The notes under the pieces were generated by a model. The model ran no database searches. It was not told the DNA's origin and worked only from the letters and a program-made list of their open reading frames with translations. Of a stretch of 64,000 nt of DNA, positions 44,611 through 53,054 are shown piece by piece. The DNA is from Paenibacillus sp. NEAU-GSW1 (lineage in GTDB: Bacteria > Bacillota > Bacilli > Paenibacillales > Paenibacillaceae), in NCBI RefSeq assembly GCF_009737085.1, contig NZ_WOVL01000017.1, positions 1 to 64,000 of the forward strand, in the 5' to 3' direction. The position numbers and the translations under genes were made by a program. The stretch's first letter is position 1. The number at the start of each line of letters is the position of its first letter.

Positions 44611-45371
44611 CGTTGTGCTCCTATACTTGGGATAAGCCGCAAATCGTTCGTAAACCAGAGCCGGTAACTGATCCGGCTTAATAGCATTGCGGTAATCGCC
44701 GCCGATGATGACAATACGAACATAATGAGCATCTGGTAGCGAACCGCTTCGATCGGATCTGCTCCAGCCACGATCATGCCCGTCATCATGCCCGGCAGCT
44801 GTACAAGTCCAACCGTCTTCATGCTGTCGATCGTCGGGATCATGCTCGAGCGCACTGAGCGTTTCACGGAACCGCGAATAGCCTGCTTGGCCGACGCTCC
44901 AAGCGCCAGCAGCGTCTCTACTTCTCCTCTTGAGGCTTCCAGCTCACGCTTCATTTGATTGAGATAGATGCCTGCAACGACCATCGAGCTGCCAATTATA
45001 ATGCCGCTGATCGGAATGATATAACGCGGCGTCGGTTCAATAATCGACAATCCTAGCAGCAGCGCCATCGTCAGCCCTTCCGTGCAGGCAAGAGCAATCG
45101 CGATGCGCAGCCGCAAGCCGCGAATTTGCTTGGCGCGCGAACCGGCGTTCCATGCCGCTACTCCGATCATCGACAGGATGATAAGGACAATAAATATCGG
45201 ATTGCGTGTACCGAATATGTAATGCAGCACATAACCGATAAACAGCAGCTGCACAGCGGTTCGCACCGTTCCGATAACGATATCTTTTCCAAGCCCCAGC
45301 TTTTGCTTAATCGACAGAAACACCGTCACGGCAACAAAAACAAGCGTGCATGCCAATGCAAGATTACTCAT
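44607..45371 (-). CDS. fetB: FetB-type ABC transporter permease (UPF0014)
   Basis: This 254-residue protein has about seven membrane helices and the UPF0014 features GKDIVIGTVRTAVQLLFIGYVL near the start, SMVVAGIYLNQMKRELE and TVGLVQLPGMMTGMIVAGADP. FetAB in E. coli exports iron and aids oxidative stress tolerance. It overlaps the ATP-binding gene by eight bases. Confidence 0.85.
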   Translation of the reverse strand: MSNLALACTLVFVAVTVFLSIKQKLGLGKDIVIGTVRTAVQLLFIGYVLHYIFGTRNPIFIVLIILSMIGVAAWNAGSRAKQIRGLRLRIAIALACTEGLTMALLLGLSIIEPTPRYIIPISGIIIGSSMVVAGIYLNQMKRELEASRGEVETLLALGASAKQAIRGSVKRSVRSSMIPTIDSMKTVGLVQLPGMMTGMIVAGADPIEAVRYQMLIMFVLSSSAAITAMLLSRISYRLWFTNDLRLIPSIGAQR

Positions 45372-46116
45372 CCGCCGCTCCCTCCTTGCCGTATGTCTTC
45401 TGTATAAATCGTCGTGCCTGCTCTGTCAACGGCCGCTCGAAGAAAGCTACCGTACCGCTTCGTTCCAGCAGCTTTCCTTCACCCAGAAACCAGATTTGAT
45501 CGCTTACCGCTCGGCTTTGCCCGAGGTCATGCGTAATCCATATCATTGCTGTTCCTCTAGATAAAGCCCATTCATTCAGCATAAGCTCGACCATCTCCTT
45601 GCTGCCTGGATCAAGCGACGATGTCGTTTCATCCAGCAGCAGCACTGCGGGCTGAAGCAGCATGGACCGTACGAGCGCAACTCTCTGCTTCTCGCCTCCC
45701 GACAATTCGGAGGCGGGCTTTTTCCAGTCCAATGCCTCTAATCCAGCGCCAGACATACAGCTTCGGGCGAGCGGTTCATCAAACGGCATGCCGTGAAGCT
45801 CGCTCGCCGTTCGCAAATTTTGCTCAACAGTCCCAGGCAGCATGACCGGCATTTGCGCTACATAGCCAATTTTCTTTCGCCATTGCTGGGGATTTGCCTG
45901 CGCGCTGGAGCCACCCTCGAATAAAATCTCGCCCTCGTCGCGAGCGTCAAGCAACGCCGCAATTCGCAGCAGCGTGCTTTTTCCTGTGCCAGACGCGCCA
46001 AGCAGCGCAATCCGTTCGCCGCGTTCGATTGTTGCTGAAACATCTCGAAAGATCCATTCTTCGGGATTATCCGGTTTTATTTTACCAATCTGATTCATAT
46101 TCAATAGCGGGGCCAC
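45364..46116 (-). CDS. fetA: FetA-type ABC transporter ATP-binding protein
   Basis: This 250-residue ATPase has Walker A LLGASGTGKSTLLR, the signature SELSGGEKQRVAL and Walker B AVLLLDETTSSLDPGS. It is paired with the fetB-like permease in one operon. The start is GTG at 46116, with AGGAGG 12 bases upstream. The substrate is inferred from family. Confidence 0.85.
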   Translation of the reverse strand: MAPLLNMNQIGKIKPDNPEEWIFRDVSATIERGERIALLGASGTGKSTLLRIAALLDARDEGEILFEGGSSAQANPQQWRKKIGYVAQMPVMLPGTVEQNLRTASELHGMPFDEPLARSCMSGAGLEALDWKKPASELSGGEKQRVALVRSMLLQPAVLLLDETTSSLDPGSKEMVELMLNEWALSRGTAMIWITHDLGQSRAVSDQIWFLGEGKLLERSGTVAFFERPLTEQARRFIQKTYGKEGAADE

Positions 46117-46257
46117 AGTCGAAACCTACCTCCTGCATTCGGTCTTTCCATTATTTCCATTATAACGTTGATTGCCGAAAACTGCATTTCTACCTTGCCA
46201 GCCTTTTCCAATTAATGTACGGTAATAGGGAAGGAGTGATGTTTTATATTAACCGTC

Positions 46258-46773
46258 TTGGATCAGAACACGTTCGACACATTGGATCATGAAAGTCTGG
46301 CGTCCGCTTGCTTTAAACCGTTAATTGCTGCATACAAGGAAATTGAAAGCTGTGGAGGAGACTTCAGCGCCCAGCTTTACCCCAAGCTGACGAAGGGCCA
46401 ACAAGCGCTGTTTGTATTTCGAACCCATTACTTGCACGCTGTACAGACGCCTTCCGATTACTATTGGTGGACCGCTTATTACTTGGCGCAACCATTGCGA
46501 TGGACGGCATTGTTGAAAAGCGTTCAATTTTTTGGCGATTCGGACGCAGCGCAGCTTCTGATTAGAACAGAGCAGGCTCTTCGGCAACGCAATCATCCGC
46601 GAAGCCTTTCAAGCTTCGACGTTTCCTTGCAGGACCTCGATCACGATTCCAAACTCCAAGATGAGATGAACGCCCATTATGACAGTTACTTAGAGTTGTC
46701 AAAACAGACACTAGCACTTATTGCAAGGCATATACGCAGCCATCGGGATCAGTTCGTACAATTGAATCCATAG
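46258..46773 (+). CDS. Hypothetical protein
   Basis: This 171-residue frame starts at TTG 46258 and reads MDQNTFDTLDHESLASACFK. It is mainly helical, with an aromatic-rich middle (YHLHAVQTPSDYYWWTAYYL pattern) and RTEQALRQRN. It may resemble DUF4375-type proteins, but I am not sure. AAGGAG lies about 25 bases upstream, too far for the TTG, so the true start is unclear; an upstream in-frame TGA limits the choice. Confidence 0.5.
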   Translation: MDQNTFDTLDHESLASACFKPLIAAYKEIESCGGDFSAQLYPKLTKGQQALFVFRTHYLHAVQTPSDYYWWTAYYLAQPLRWTALLKSVQFFGDSDAAQLLIRTEQALRQRNHPRSLSSFDVSLQDLDHDSKLQDEMNAHYDSYLELSKQTLALIARHIRSHRDQFVQLNP

Positions 46774-46783
46774 AGCTCGGCTA

Positions 46784-46839
46784 AAAAAAGACTTGCCGGC
46801 ATTGCTGCGCGTTCATGCGCATGCCGGCAAGTCTTTTTT
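46784..46839. terminator. Strong bidirectional terminator
   Basis: AAAAAAGACTTGCCGGCAT and ATGCCGGCAAGTCTTTTTT are 19-bp perfect arms. It lies between the converging hypothetical and DUF445 genes. Confidence 0.92.
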
Positions 46840-46840
46840 G

Positions 46841-48076
46841 CTAGAAGAAGGATAACACTACGCCAACGACAAATCCGCAAATCGCGCCGTTAACGCGGAT
46901 CCATTGCAGGTCGTTGCCGATTTTTTGCTCCAGCATTTCAACGAGCGCTTTGTCATCCATTTGATCCAGGTTGTCGCGAACGAGCATCCCGATCCGATAA
47001 TGATTGCGCTCCAGCAATCCAACGCCGTAATCTAGAATCGCCTTCTCCCACTGCTCGAGCAGCGCAGTATTCTCCTCTGCCCGATCCGCTAAGTATCGGG
47101 CGCTCTTCACGATGAAACGACCGCCGTTCCGCTGCTCTTCCTCCAGCTTGTCGAGCAGCAGCTGGCGCAGCTCCTCCAGGCGCAGGTGAATGAACCGCTC
47201 CAGCTCAATGCTTTCAGCACCGTTCTCGAGCGCGCTTTTCCACTGGTCCATCAATGGCTCATTGTCAGGCAGCTGTTCGATCATCGCTTTCACTTCATGA
47301 AGCAGCTTCGTGCGATTGGCGCTTCCCGGCTGGCTTAAGTCGCGAATCGCCGACAGCAGCATGCCTTGCACCATTGGACCCAGCTTCTCCGGGCTCATGA
47401 ATCCTATAAAGGCCTGAACGGCAAAACCCATCAGGCCGCCTACTTGCAGCTCCTCCAGCTTGCTAAACGCAAATTTGCCAAGCATCTGTTCCGTTTCCCG
47501 CTTCGAAACCCATTGTTTGCCTGCGCCAAGCAAATAATCGAGCGCCTTCTCGTCCCAGCCGTCATTGGCAAATTTATCAGTCAGCTTCCGAACGATCGGC
47601 CGAATATCCTGCTTGCGGACATAGTCCGCAATAAATTCGCGGATCATCCCGCTTAGCCGCTCTAATGGAAGCCGCTCCAGCGCTGCTTGAGCGAAGCTAA
47701 TAAGAGAGCTCCTCGTTTTTCTTTTCCCGATTAACCGAACAGCGCCCGAAGCCAATCCGCTGAACAGCTTTAAATGGCTAAGCTTGCGGCTGATGCTTTC
47801 TTTGTTCAGCAGCTCATTCTCCATTGCCGAAATCAGCGCATTAACGATTTTGTTCCGGTTCTTGAGCAGCAGCGACGTATGCGGAATCGGTATGCCGAGC
47901 GGATGGCGAAAAAGCGCCGTAACCGCAAACCAATCGGCAAATCCGCCGACAAGCCCGGCCTCGAATCCGCTTTCGAGCAGCCTGACCCAGCCCGCATCCG
48001 GCAGCAAATATTTAGTCGCGATAAAGCCGGCGCCCATGACGCCGAGCGAAACGGCAGCTACATATCTTGTTCTCAT
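46841..48076 (-). CDS. DUF445 family membrane protein
   Basis: From the ATG at 48076 (AAGGGAAG upstream) the 411-residue protein starts MRTRYVAAVSLGVMGAGFIA. It has the DUF445 features ESGFEAGLVGGFADWFAVTALFRHPLGIPIPHT near the N-terminus and a C-terminal WIRVNGAICGFVVGVVLSFF helix. Long amphipathic helices lie between. The function of the family is unknown. It is divergent from the KtrB-type gene with a 150-base gap. Confidence 0.85.
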   Translation of the reverse strand: MRTRYVAAVSLGVMGAGFIATKYLLPDAGWVRLLESGFEAGLVGGFADWFAVTALFRHPLGIPIPHTSLLLKNRNKIVNALISAMENELLNKESISRKLSHLKLFSGLASGAVRLIGKRKTRSSLISFAQAALERLPLERLSGMIREFIADYVRKQDIRPIVRKLTDKFANDGWDEKALDYLLGAGKQWVSKRETEQMLGKFAFSKLEELQVGGLMGFAVQAFIGFMSPEKLGPMVQGMLLSAIRDLSQPGSANRTKLLHEVKAMIEQLPDNEPLMDQWKSALENGAESIELERFIHLRLEELRQLLLDKLEEEQRNGGRFIVKSARYLADRAEENTALLEQWEKAILDYGVGLLERNHYRIGMLVRDNLDQMDDKALVEMLEQKIGNDLQWIRVNGAICGFVVGVVLSFF

Positions 48077-48229
48077 TCTTGTGTCTTCCCTTCTAAAAAC
48101 AGCCGCCTGGCTGCAGCGCGCCAAACGCGTTAACTCAGTTGCAACTTGCCTAATTATAACAGATAATATAGGGAAACTTTCAACACGACCGATAATCGCC
48201 GTCGTTTATTCGAAGGAGCACTCATACAA

Positions 48230-49585
48230 GTGGCGAAAAAGAACAAATTCTGGTCCAAAATAACGCCGCCTCAAATATTGACCGCCGGCTTTATTATTTT
48301 GATCAGCATCGGAGCGCTGCTGCTGACTTTGCCTGTCTCCAGCGCAGACAGCTCACGCATGCCGTTTATCGACGCGTTGTTTACGGCAACTTCCGCCGTT
48401 TGCGTCACCGGACTTGTCGTCGTCGATACAGGCACTCATTATACAATGTTTGGGCAAATTGTCATTTTGACGCTCATGCAAATCGGCGGCCTCGGCTTCA
48501 TGACGATGGCAACGATGCTCGCTTTAGCGTTCCGCAAACGAATTTCATTGCGTGAAAGGCTTCTGCTTCAGGAGTCGATGAACCAAGCGTCCTTGGAGGG
48601 TATCGTTCGTTTCATCCGCAGAGTGCTGGTTTACGCTTTTATTATTGAGATCATTGGCGCGTTGCTGCTTGCAGTGCGCTGGTCGTTAGTCATGCCGCTG
48701 GACAGAGCGGTATACTTGGGCATTTTCCATAGCGTTTCGATGTTTACGAACGCCGGTTTCGACATCATGGGCAGCGTGCATGGACCGTTCTCCAGCTTTG
48801 TCGGTCATGTGAATGATCCGATCGTCAACTTTGTCATTATGATGCTCATTTTTTTAGGGGGAATCGGCTTTATCGTGCTCGCGGAAGTATGGGATCTTCC
48901 TCGTTTGCGCAAGCTGAGCCTCCACTCCAAAGTCGTATTGACTGCATCCGGCTTCTTGTTTGTGGCAGGCGCCGTACTCATCTTTATTTTTGAGTTTACG
49001 AACGCGAAAACGTTAGAGCCGTTAAGTCTGACCGGCAAGCTATACAGCTCGCTGTTCCAGTCGATCTCCCCCCGTTCCGGAGGAGCGAACACGCTGGACA
49101 TCGGCGCAATGCGAAATGCGACGCAATTTCTGCTCGTTCTGCTTATGTTTATCGGCGCTTCGCCCGGCTCTGCGGGAGGCGGCATCAAAGTAACGACGTT
49201 CGCCATCCTCGTGGGCGCTGTCGTTGCAATGATCCGAGGGCGGCAGGATGTCATCTTTTTCAAAAGAAGGCTGGCCAAGGACCGCGTACATAAAGCATTA
49301 ACCGTCACGATTGTCGCCGTGGCCGCCATCGTCCTGTTTACGATGCTGCTTAGCGCCACGGAGAACGTCGACATTTTGACTGCCATGTTCGAGGTCACAT
49401 CCGCATTCGGCACAACCGGCTTATCCATGGGACTCACGACTCAGCTGACAACGTTCGGCAAGCTGTTAATTATTACAATGATGTTTATCGGCCGGCTTGG
49501 ACCGTTAACGCTAGCCTTTACGCTAGTACCAGTCGGAGAGAAGGAACTGTATCGCTACCCGGAAGGCAAAGTGACGATCGGTTAA
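48230..49585 (+). CDS. KtrB/TrkH-family potassium channel subunit
   Basis: This 451-residue protein starts with GTG at 48230, GAAGGAG 12 bases upstream. It has about eight to ten membrane helices and four pore-loop repeats, including SAVCVTGLVVVD, MFTNAGFDIMG, SISPRSGGANT and VTSAFGTTGLSMG, the selectivity-filter pattern of KtrB/TrkH. It is a sodium- or proton-linked potassium uptake channel that normally works with a KtrA/TrkA RCK subunit, which is not adjacent. Confidence 0.9.
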   Translation: MAKKNKFWSKITPPQILTAGFIILISIGALLLTLPVSSADSSRMPFIDALFTATSAVCVTGLVVVDTGTHYTMFGQIVILTLMQIGGLGFMTMATMLALAFRKRISLRERLLLQESMNQASLEGIVRFIRRVLVYAFIIEIIGALLLAVRWSLVMPLDRAVYLGIFHSVSMFTNAGFDIMGSVHGPFSSFVGHVNDPIVNFVIMMLIFLGGIGFIVLAEVWDLPRLRKLSLHSKVVLTASGFLFVAGAVLIFIFEFTNAKTLEPLSLTGKLYSSLFQSISPRSGGANTLDIGAMRNATQFLLVLLMFIGASPGSAGGGIKVTTFAILVGAVVAMIRGRQDVIFFKRRLAKDRVHKALTVTIVAVAAIVLFTMLLSATENVDILTAMFEVTSAFGTTGLSMGLTTQLTTFGKLLIITMMFIGRLGPLTLAFTLVPVGEKELYRYPEGKVTIG

Positions 49586-49600
49586 ACAGCGTTTAATGCT

Positions 49601-49656
49601 AAAAGCCCGAACAAGAGATGCGGCGTCTTTCGCCGCCCTCGCGTTCGGGCTTTTTT
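49601..49656. terminator. Bidirectional terminator
   Basis: AAAAGCCCGAAC (49601-49612) and GTTCGGGCTTTTTT (49643-49656) pair, between the KtrB gene and the converging nickel operon. Confidence 0.88.
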
Positions 49657-49662
49657 GTCGGC

Positions 49663-50268
49663 TTACGACTTCCACTCGACAATGCGGTCGCAAAGCCGAT
49701 GAAGCAACGGACGTTCGTGGCTGATTACGAGCAGCCCGAGCTCCCGCTGCCGCACAACACCTAGCACCGTATTCCATATTTGCGCCTGCGTGACCGCATC
49801 GAGCATCGTCGTCATTTCGTCAGCGATCAGCATGCGCGTCTGGCCGCCAAGCGCACGAGCGATGCAAAAGCGCTGCAGCTCGCCGCCCGATAGCTCGCTT
49901 GGCCTTCTGTCAAGCCACTCTTCGGCAATGCCCATCGCATCCAGCAATAACGGCTCCGGCCTGCCGCCCTCTTCCACGATTTGGCGCATCCGCCAGCGCG
50001 GATTAACCGCCCGCTCGGGATGCTGAAACACGAGCTGCACGGGAGAGCAGCCCTTCACCTCAAGCAGCGGCTTCCCGTCGAAGCGCACCTCGCCCTCTTC
50101 GGGAGCAGCGCAGCCGGCGAGCAGCTTAGCCAGCGTCGTTTTGCCGCAGCCGCTTGGACCGGCAAGCCCGACGATTTCGCCGGCTGACACCGACAGCTCC
50201 CGATCGCGGAATAGCCAAACGCCGCGACGGTCATAGCGAAAGCCCAATCCTTTTCCTTCAAGAAGCAT
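49663..50268 (-). CDS. nikE: Nickel ABC transporter ATP-binding protein NikE
   Basis: From the ATG at 50268 (GAGGTG 5 bases upstream) this 201-residue ATPase has Walker A GLAGPSGCGKTTLAKLL, signature PSELSGGELQRFCIARAL and Walker B MLIADEMTTMLDAVTQ. It is shorter than most oligopeptide-type ATPases, lacking the C-terminal OppF extension. It overlaps nikD and is last in the operon. Confidence 0.85.
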   Translation of the reverse strand: MLLEGKGLGFRYDRRGVWLFRDRELSVSAGEIVGLAGPSGCGKTTLAKLLAGCAAPEEGEVRFDGKPLLEVKGCSPVQLVFQHPERAVNPRWRMRQIVEEGGRPEPLLLDAMGIAEEWLDRRPSELSGGELQRFCIARALGGQTRMLIADEMTTMLDAVTQAQIWNTVLGVVRQRELGLLVISHERPLLHRLCDRIVEWKS

Positions 50269-51184
50269 GAAAGCACCTCGCTGTTCCAGCATTGACCGCC
50301 GTTAGCTCCGGCCGCTCCGACTGGCATTTCTCCGAGGCATAGCCGCAACGCGGGGCAAACAAACATCCGGGCGGCAGCTCGTCCGGGTGCGGCTGCGATC
50401 CGGCCAGCGGCTCGAACCCGTTGCCCGGAAGTGCGCGCCATAGCGCTTTCGTGTAGGGGTGGCGCAGCCGCTCGCCTCCGCCGGTAAAATCAGCAGCTGC
50501 CGCATTTTCCATCACCGTGCCGCCGTACAGCACGACAATCCGATCCGCAAACGACAAAGCCAGCCGAATGTCATGCGTAATGAACAATACGGCGCAGCCG
50601 CCGTCTGCCAGCTCGCGGAATTGCCGCGCCGTCTCGCGAGCGGCCTCCTCGTTCAAGCCGGGCGTTGGCTCGTCTGCGACAATCAGTCTTGCGCCGCTAA
50701 TGAGCGCCGTCGACGCCAGTACGCGGCGAGCCATCCCGCCGGACAGCTCATGCGGATAGAGCCGCTCCGTCGACTCAGCTAGCCGATTGCGCGCAAACGA
50801 CTCCCGCTGCCGCATTTTCGCATCTGTACCCGCAGCCGCTGCAAGCTGCACTTGTTTGCCGACCCTCATGAGCGGGTCGAGATAGGTAACCGATTGCGGC
50901 ACGATCGCAATGTCTTTGCCCCGCAGCTTATCAAGCTTCGCCGCATTGAGCGGCGCTCCATCGAAGATAATCGTGCCGCCCATGCGGGCATTGCCGGGAA
51001 GCAGGCCCATAATCGCGTGGGCAAGCAAGCTTTTACCGGAACCGCTTGAGCCGATGACCGCAACCACTTGCCCCGCTTCGACCGCAACATCAAGATCATG
51101 TATAACGTCCATCCTGCGCTGCTTGAACAGCCCGGCTTGACGCAGAAACGAAACCGACAGCCCTTTCACTTCCAACAATGCCAA
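50258..51184 (-). CDS. nikD: Nickel ABC transporter ATP-binding protein NikD
   Basis: This protein of about 308 residues has Walker A VIGSSGSGKSLLAHAI, signature PHELSGGMARRVLAS and Walker B LIVADEPTPGLNEEAA, and the C-terminal oligopeptide/nickel motif PGCLFAPRCGYASEKCQSER. TTG at 51184 has AAAGGGGG 8 bases upstream, while the first in-frame TTG overlaps nikC. It energises the nickel importer with NikE. Confidence 0.85.
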   Translation of the reverse strand: MALLEVKGLSVSFLRQAGLFKQRRMDVIHDLDVAVEAGQVVAVIGSSGSGKSLLAHAIMGLLPGNARMGGTIIFDGAPLNAAKLDKLRGKDIAIVPQSVTYLDPLMRVGKQVQLAAAAGTDAKMRQRESFARNRLAESTERLYPHELSGGMARRVLASTALISGARLIVADEPTPGLNEEAARETARQFRELADGGCAVLFITHDIRLALSFADRIVVLYGGTVMENAAAADFTGGGERLRHPYTKALWRALPGNGFEPLAGSQPHPDELPPGCLFAPRCGYASEKCQSERPELTAVNAGTARCFHAS

Positions 51185-51201
51185 CCTAGCCGCCCCCTTT
51201 C

Positions 51202-52041
51202 TCAATCATGATGCCCGCTTGAACCGGCCAGTTTTTGGATCATCCCGCCGAACGTATCGAAGGCTCTCACCATAAGCAGCAGGCACAGCCCAGGAAAAAA
51301 CGCGAGCCACCACATGCCAGTCGACAAGTAACGCATCGATTCCGATAAAATAATGCCGATCGCCGGCTGATGCGGCGACATCCCTAACCCGATAAACGTT
51401 ACTGCCGCTTCATGCAGAATCGCATGAGGGAACATCAGCAGCATGCCGACCAGCAGCTGAGGGACCAAATGCGGCAACAGATGATGCCGTGCGATCCATA
51501 GCCGGGATTTGCCCAGCCTGCGCGAAACAAGGATGTACTCCGAGCTTCGCAGCTGCTTCATCTCGGCGCGGACAACCCGCGCCAAGCTTGGCCAATGCGT
51601 GCATGCGATGCCAATCACGATGCCTTTCAATCCGCCGCCGCACACGAAAGCGATGAGAATCAGCGTCACCAGATTCGGGACGCTTAGAAATAAATCAGTA
51701 AGCCAGCTAAGGAAGCGATCTGCGGCTCGCCCCATCGTTGCAGCCAGCAAGCCGACGACGGCAGCGATGAGGCTGCTGGAAACGGCGCCAAGAAAGCCAA
51801 CCGCCATGCTTAGGCCGAGCCCTTTTACCGTGCGGTTAAACATATCGCGTCCAAGCCAGTCGGTGCCGAATAAATGAGCAAACGTTGGCGGAAGGCTGCG
51901 GCTGTCCAAATGGGTCGACAACGGCTCATCACCGAGCAGCAATCCCCCGCCTCCGGCGAGCAGTAGAAAGAGTAATGCCGATAAACCGGGCCATAACGAG
52001 CGATAGGCTTCTGGCTGCTCGGGGCTCCTTAATGTTCTCAT
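51202..52041 (-). CDS. nikC: Nickel ABC transporter permease NikC
   Basis: This 279-residue permease has about six membrane helices and the DppC-family motifs LFGTDWLGRDMFNRTVKGLG near the start and EYILVSRRLGKSRLWIARHH, the EAA loop. ATG 52041 overlaps the nikB stop by four bases. It forms the channel with NikB. Confidence 0.88.
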   Translation of the reverse strand: MRTLRSPEQPEAYRSLWPGLSALLFLLLAGGGGLLLGDEPLSTHLDSRSLPPTFAHLFGTDWLGRDMFNRTVKGLGLSMAVGFLGAVSSSLIAAVVGLLAATMGRAADRFLSWLTDLFLSVPNLVTLILIAFVCGGGLKGIVIGIACTHWPSLARVVRAEMKQLRSSEYILVSRRLGKSRLWIARHHLLPHLVPQLLVGMLLMFPHAILHEAAVTFIGLGMSPHQPAIGIILSESMRYLSTGMWWLAFFPGLCLLLMVRAFDTFGGMIQKLAGSSGHHD

Positions 52042-53054
52042 CTCCATTGCCCCCGTTCTTTCATTCTGGGGTCAATAAGCCGGTACAGCAAATCTGCAGC
52101 CGCATTGCCCGCGAACACAAATACGGCGGTAATAAGCACAATGCCTAGCAGCAACGGCACGTCGCCGCGAAGGCCGGCTTCAACTGTAGCCTGGCCAAGC
52201 CCAGGGTATGAAAATACTTGCTCCGCCAGCACGGCGCCTCCAAACAACTCGCCAAAAGATGTGAATTGAAGCGTTAGCGCGGGAAGCGCAATGTTGCGCA
52301 GCCCATGCCTGAGAAACAGCTTGGTTCCTTTCTCGCCGCGCGCTCTCGCAAACCAGACATAATCGCTTTCCAGCACGTCGATCAGCTTTTGCCGCGTATG
52401 CAAGGCAATATTGGAAATACCCACAATGCTGAGCGTTAATGCCGGCAGCGCCATATGGCGCAGACGGTCTAGCCAGGACACTTCTTCGGCAAGCACGCCT
52501 GCCGGAACGCCCATCCCAACGGGGAACCAGCCAAGCCATACGGCAAAAACAATTAATAACAGCAGCCCCATCCAAAATGCGGGCGTGGAAGACAACGTGT
52601 AACAGTACCATTTAATTATTTTATCGGGCCATCGGCCCTGATTCATGCCAGCGAGCGACCCTGCCGCGAAGCCGATAACGCCGGACAGCAGCCACGATGC
52701 GGCCATTAGCGCGAGCGAGCTCATAAACCGATCGCCAATGACATCTAGCACAGGCTGGCGGTAAATCATCGAGACGCCCATATCGCCATGCAGCAGCGCC
52801 GAGCCCCATCTCAAAAATTGCTGAAGCGGCGGGTCGTTTAACCCCCAATATTCCGCGATCTGCTCTCTCTGCTCGTGGCTGACGACGAGCAGGTCTGCCC
52901 CGATATAAGCTTGGACAGGGTCGACAGGAGAATGGCTTACGAGAATAAAAGAAACGATGCTCAGCGCCGCAAGCAAGGAAGCAAGCCGAATCGCCTTCAG
53001 CAGCAGCGCCGACGCAAGCTGCGGCAATGCGCTCTCTTTTGCCAGCCTACTCAT
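52038..53054 (-). CDS. nikB: Nickel ABC transporter permease NikB
   Basis: This 338-residue permease of the DppB family has six to seven membrane helices, GADLLVVSHEQREQIAEYWG near the N-terminus and the EAA loop YVWFARARGEKGTKLFLRHG. It overlaps nikA by eight bases and lacks a strong ribosome site, so translation is probably coupled to nikA. Confidence 0.88.
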   Translation of the reverse strand: MSRLAKESALPQLASALLLKAIRLASLLAALSIVSFILVSHSPVDPVQAYIGADLLVVSHEQREQIAEYWGLNDPPLQQFLRWGSALLHGDMGVSMIYRQPVLDVIGDRFMSSLALMAASWLLSGVIGFAAGSLAGMNQGRWPDKIIKWYCYTLSSTPAFWMGLLLLIVFAVWLGWFPVGMGVPAGVLAEEVSWLDRLRHMALPALTLSIVGISNIALHTRQKLIDVLESDYVWFARARGEKGTKLFLRHGLRNIALPALTLQFTSFGELFGGAVLAEQVFSYPGLGQATVEAGLRGDVPLLLGIVLITAVFVFAGNAAADLLYRLIDPRMKERGQWR

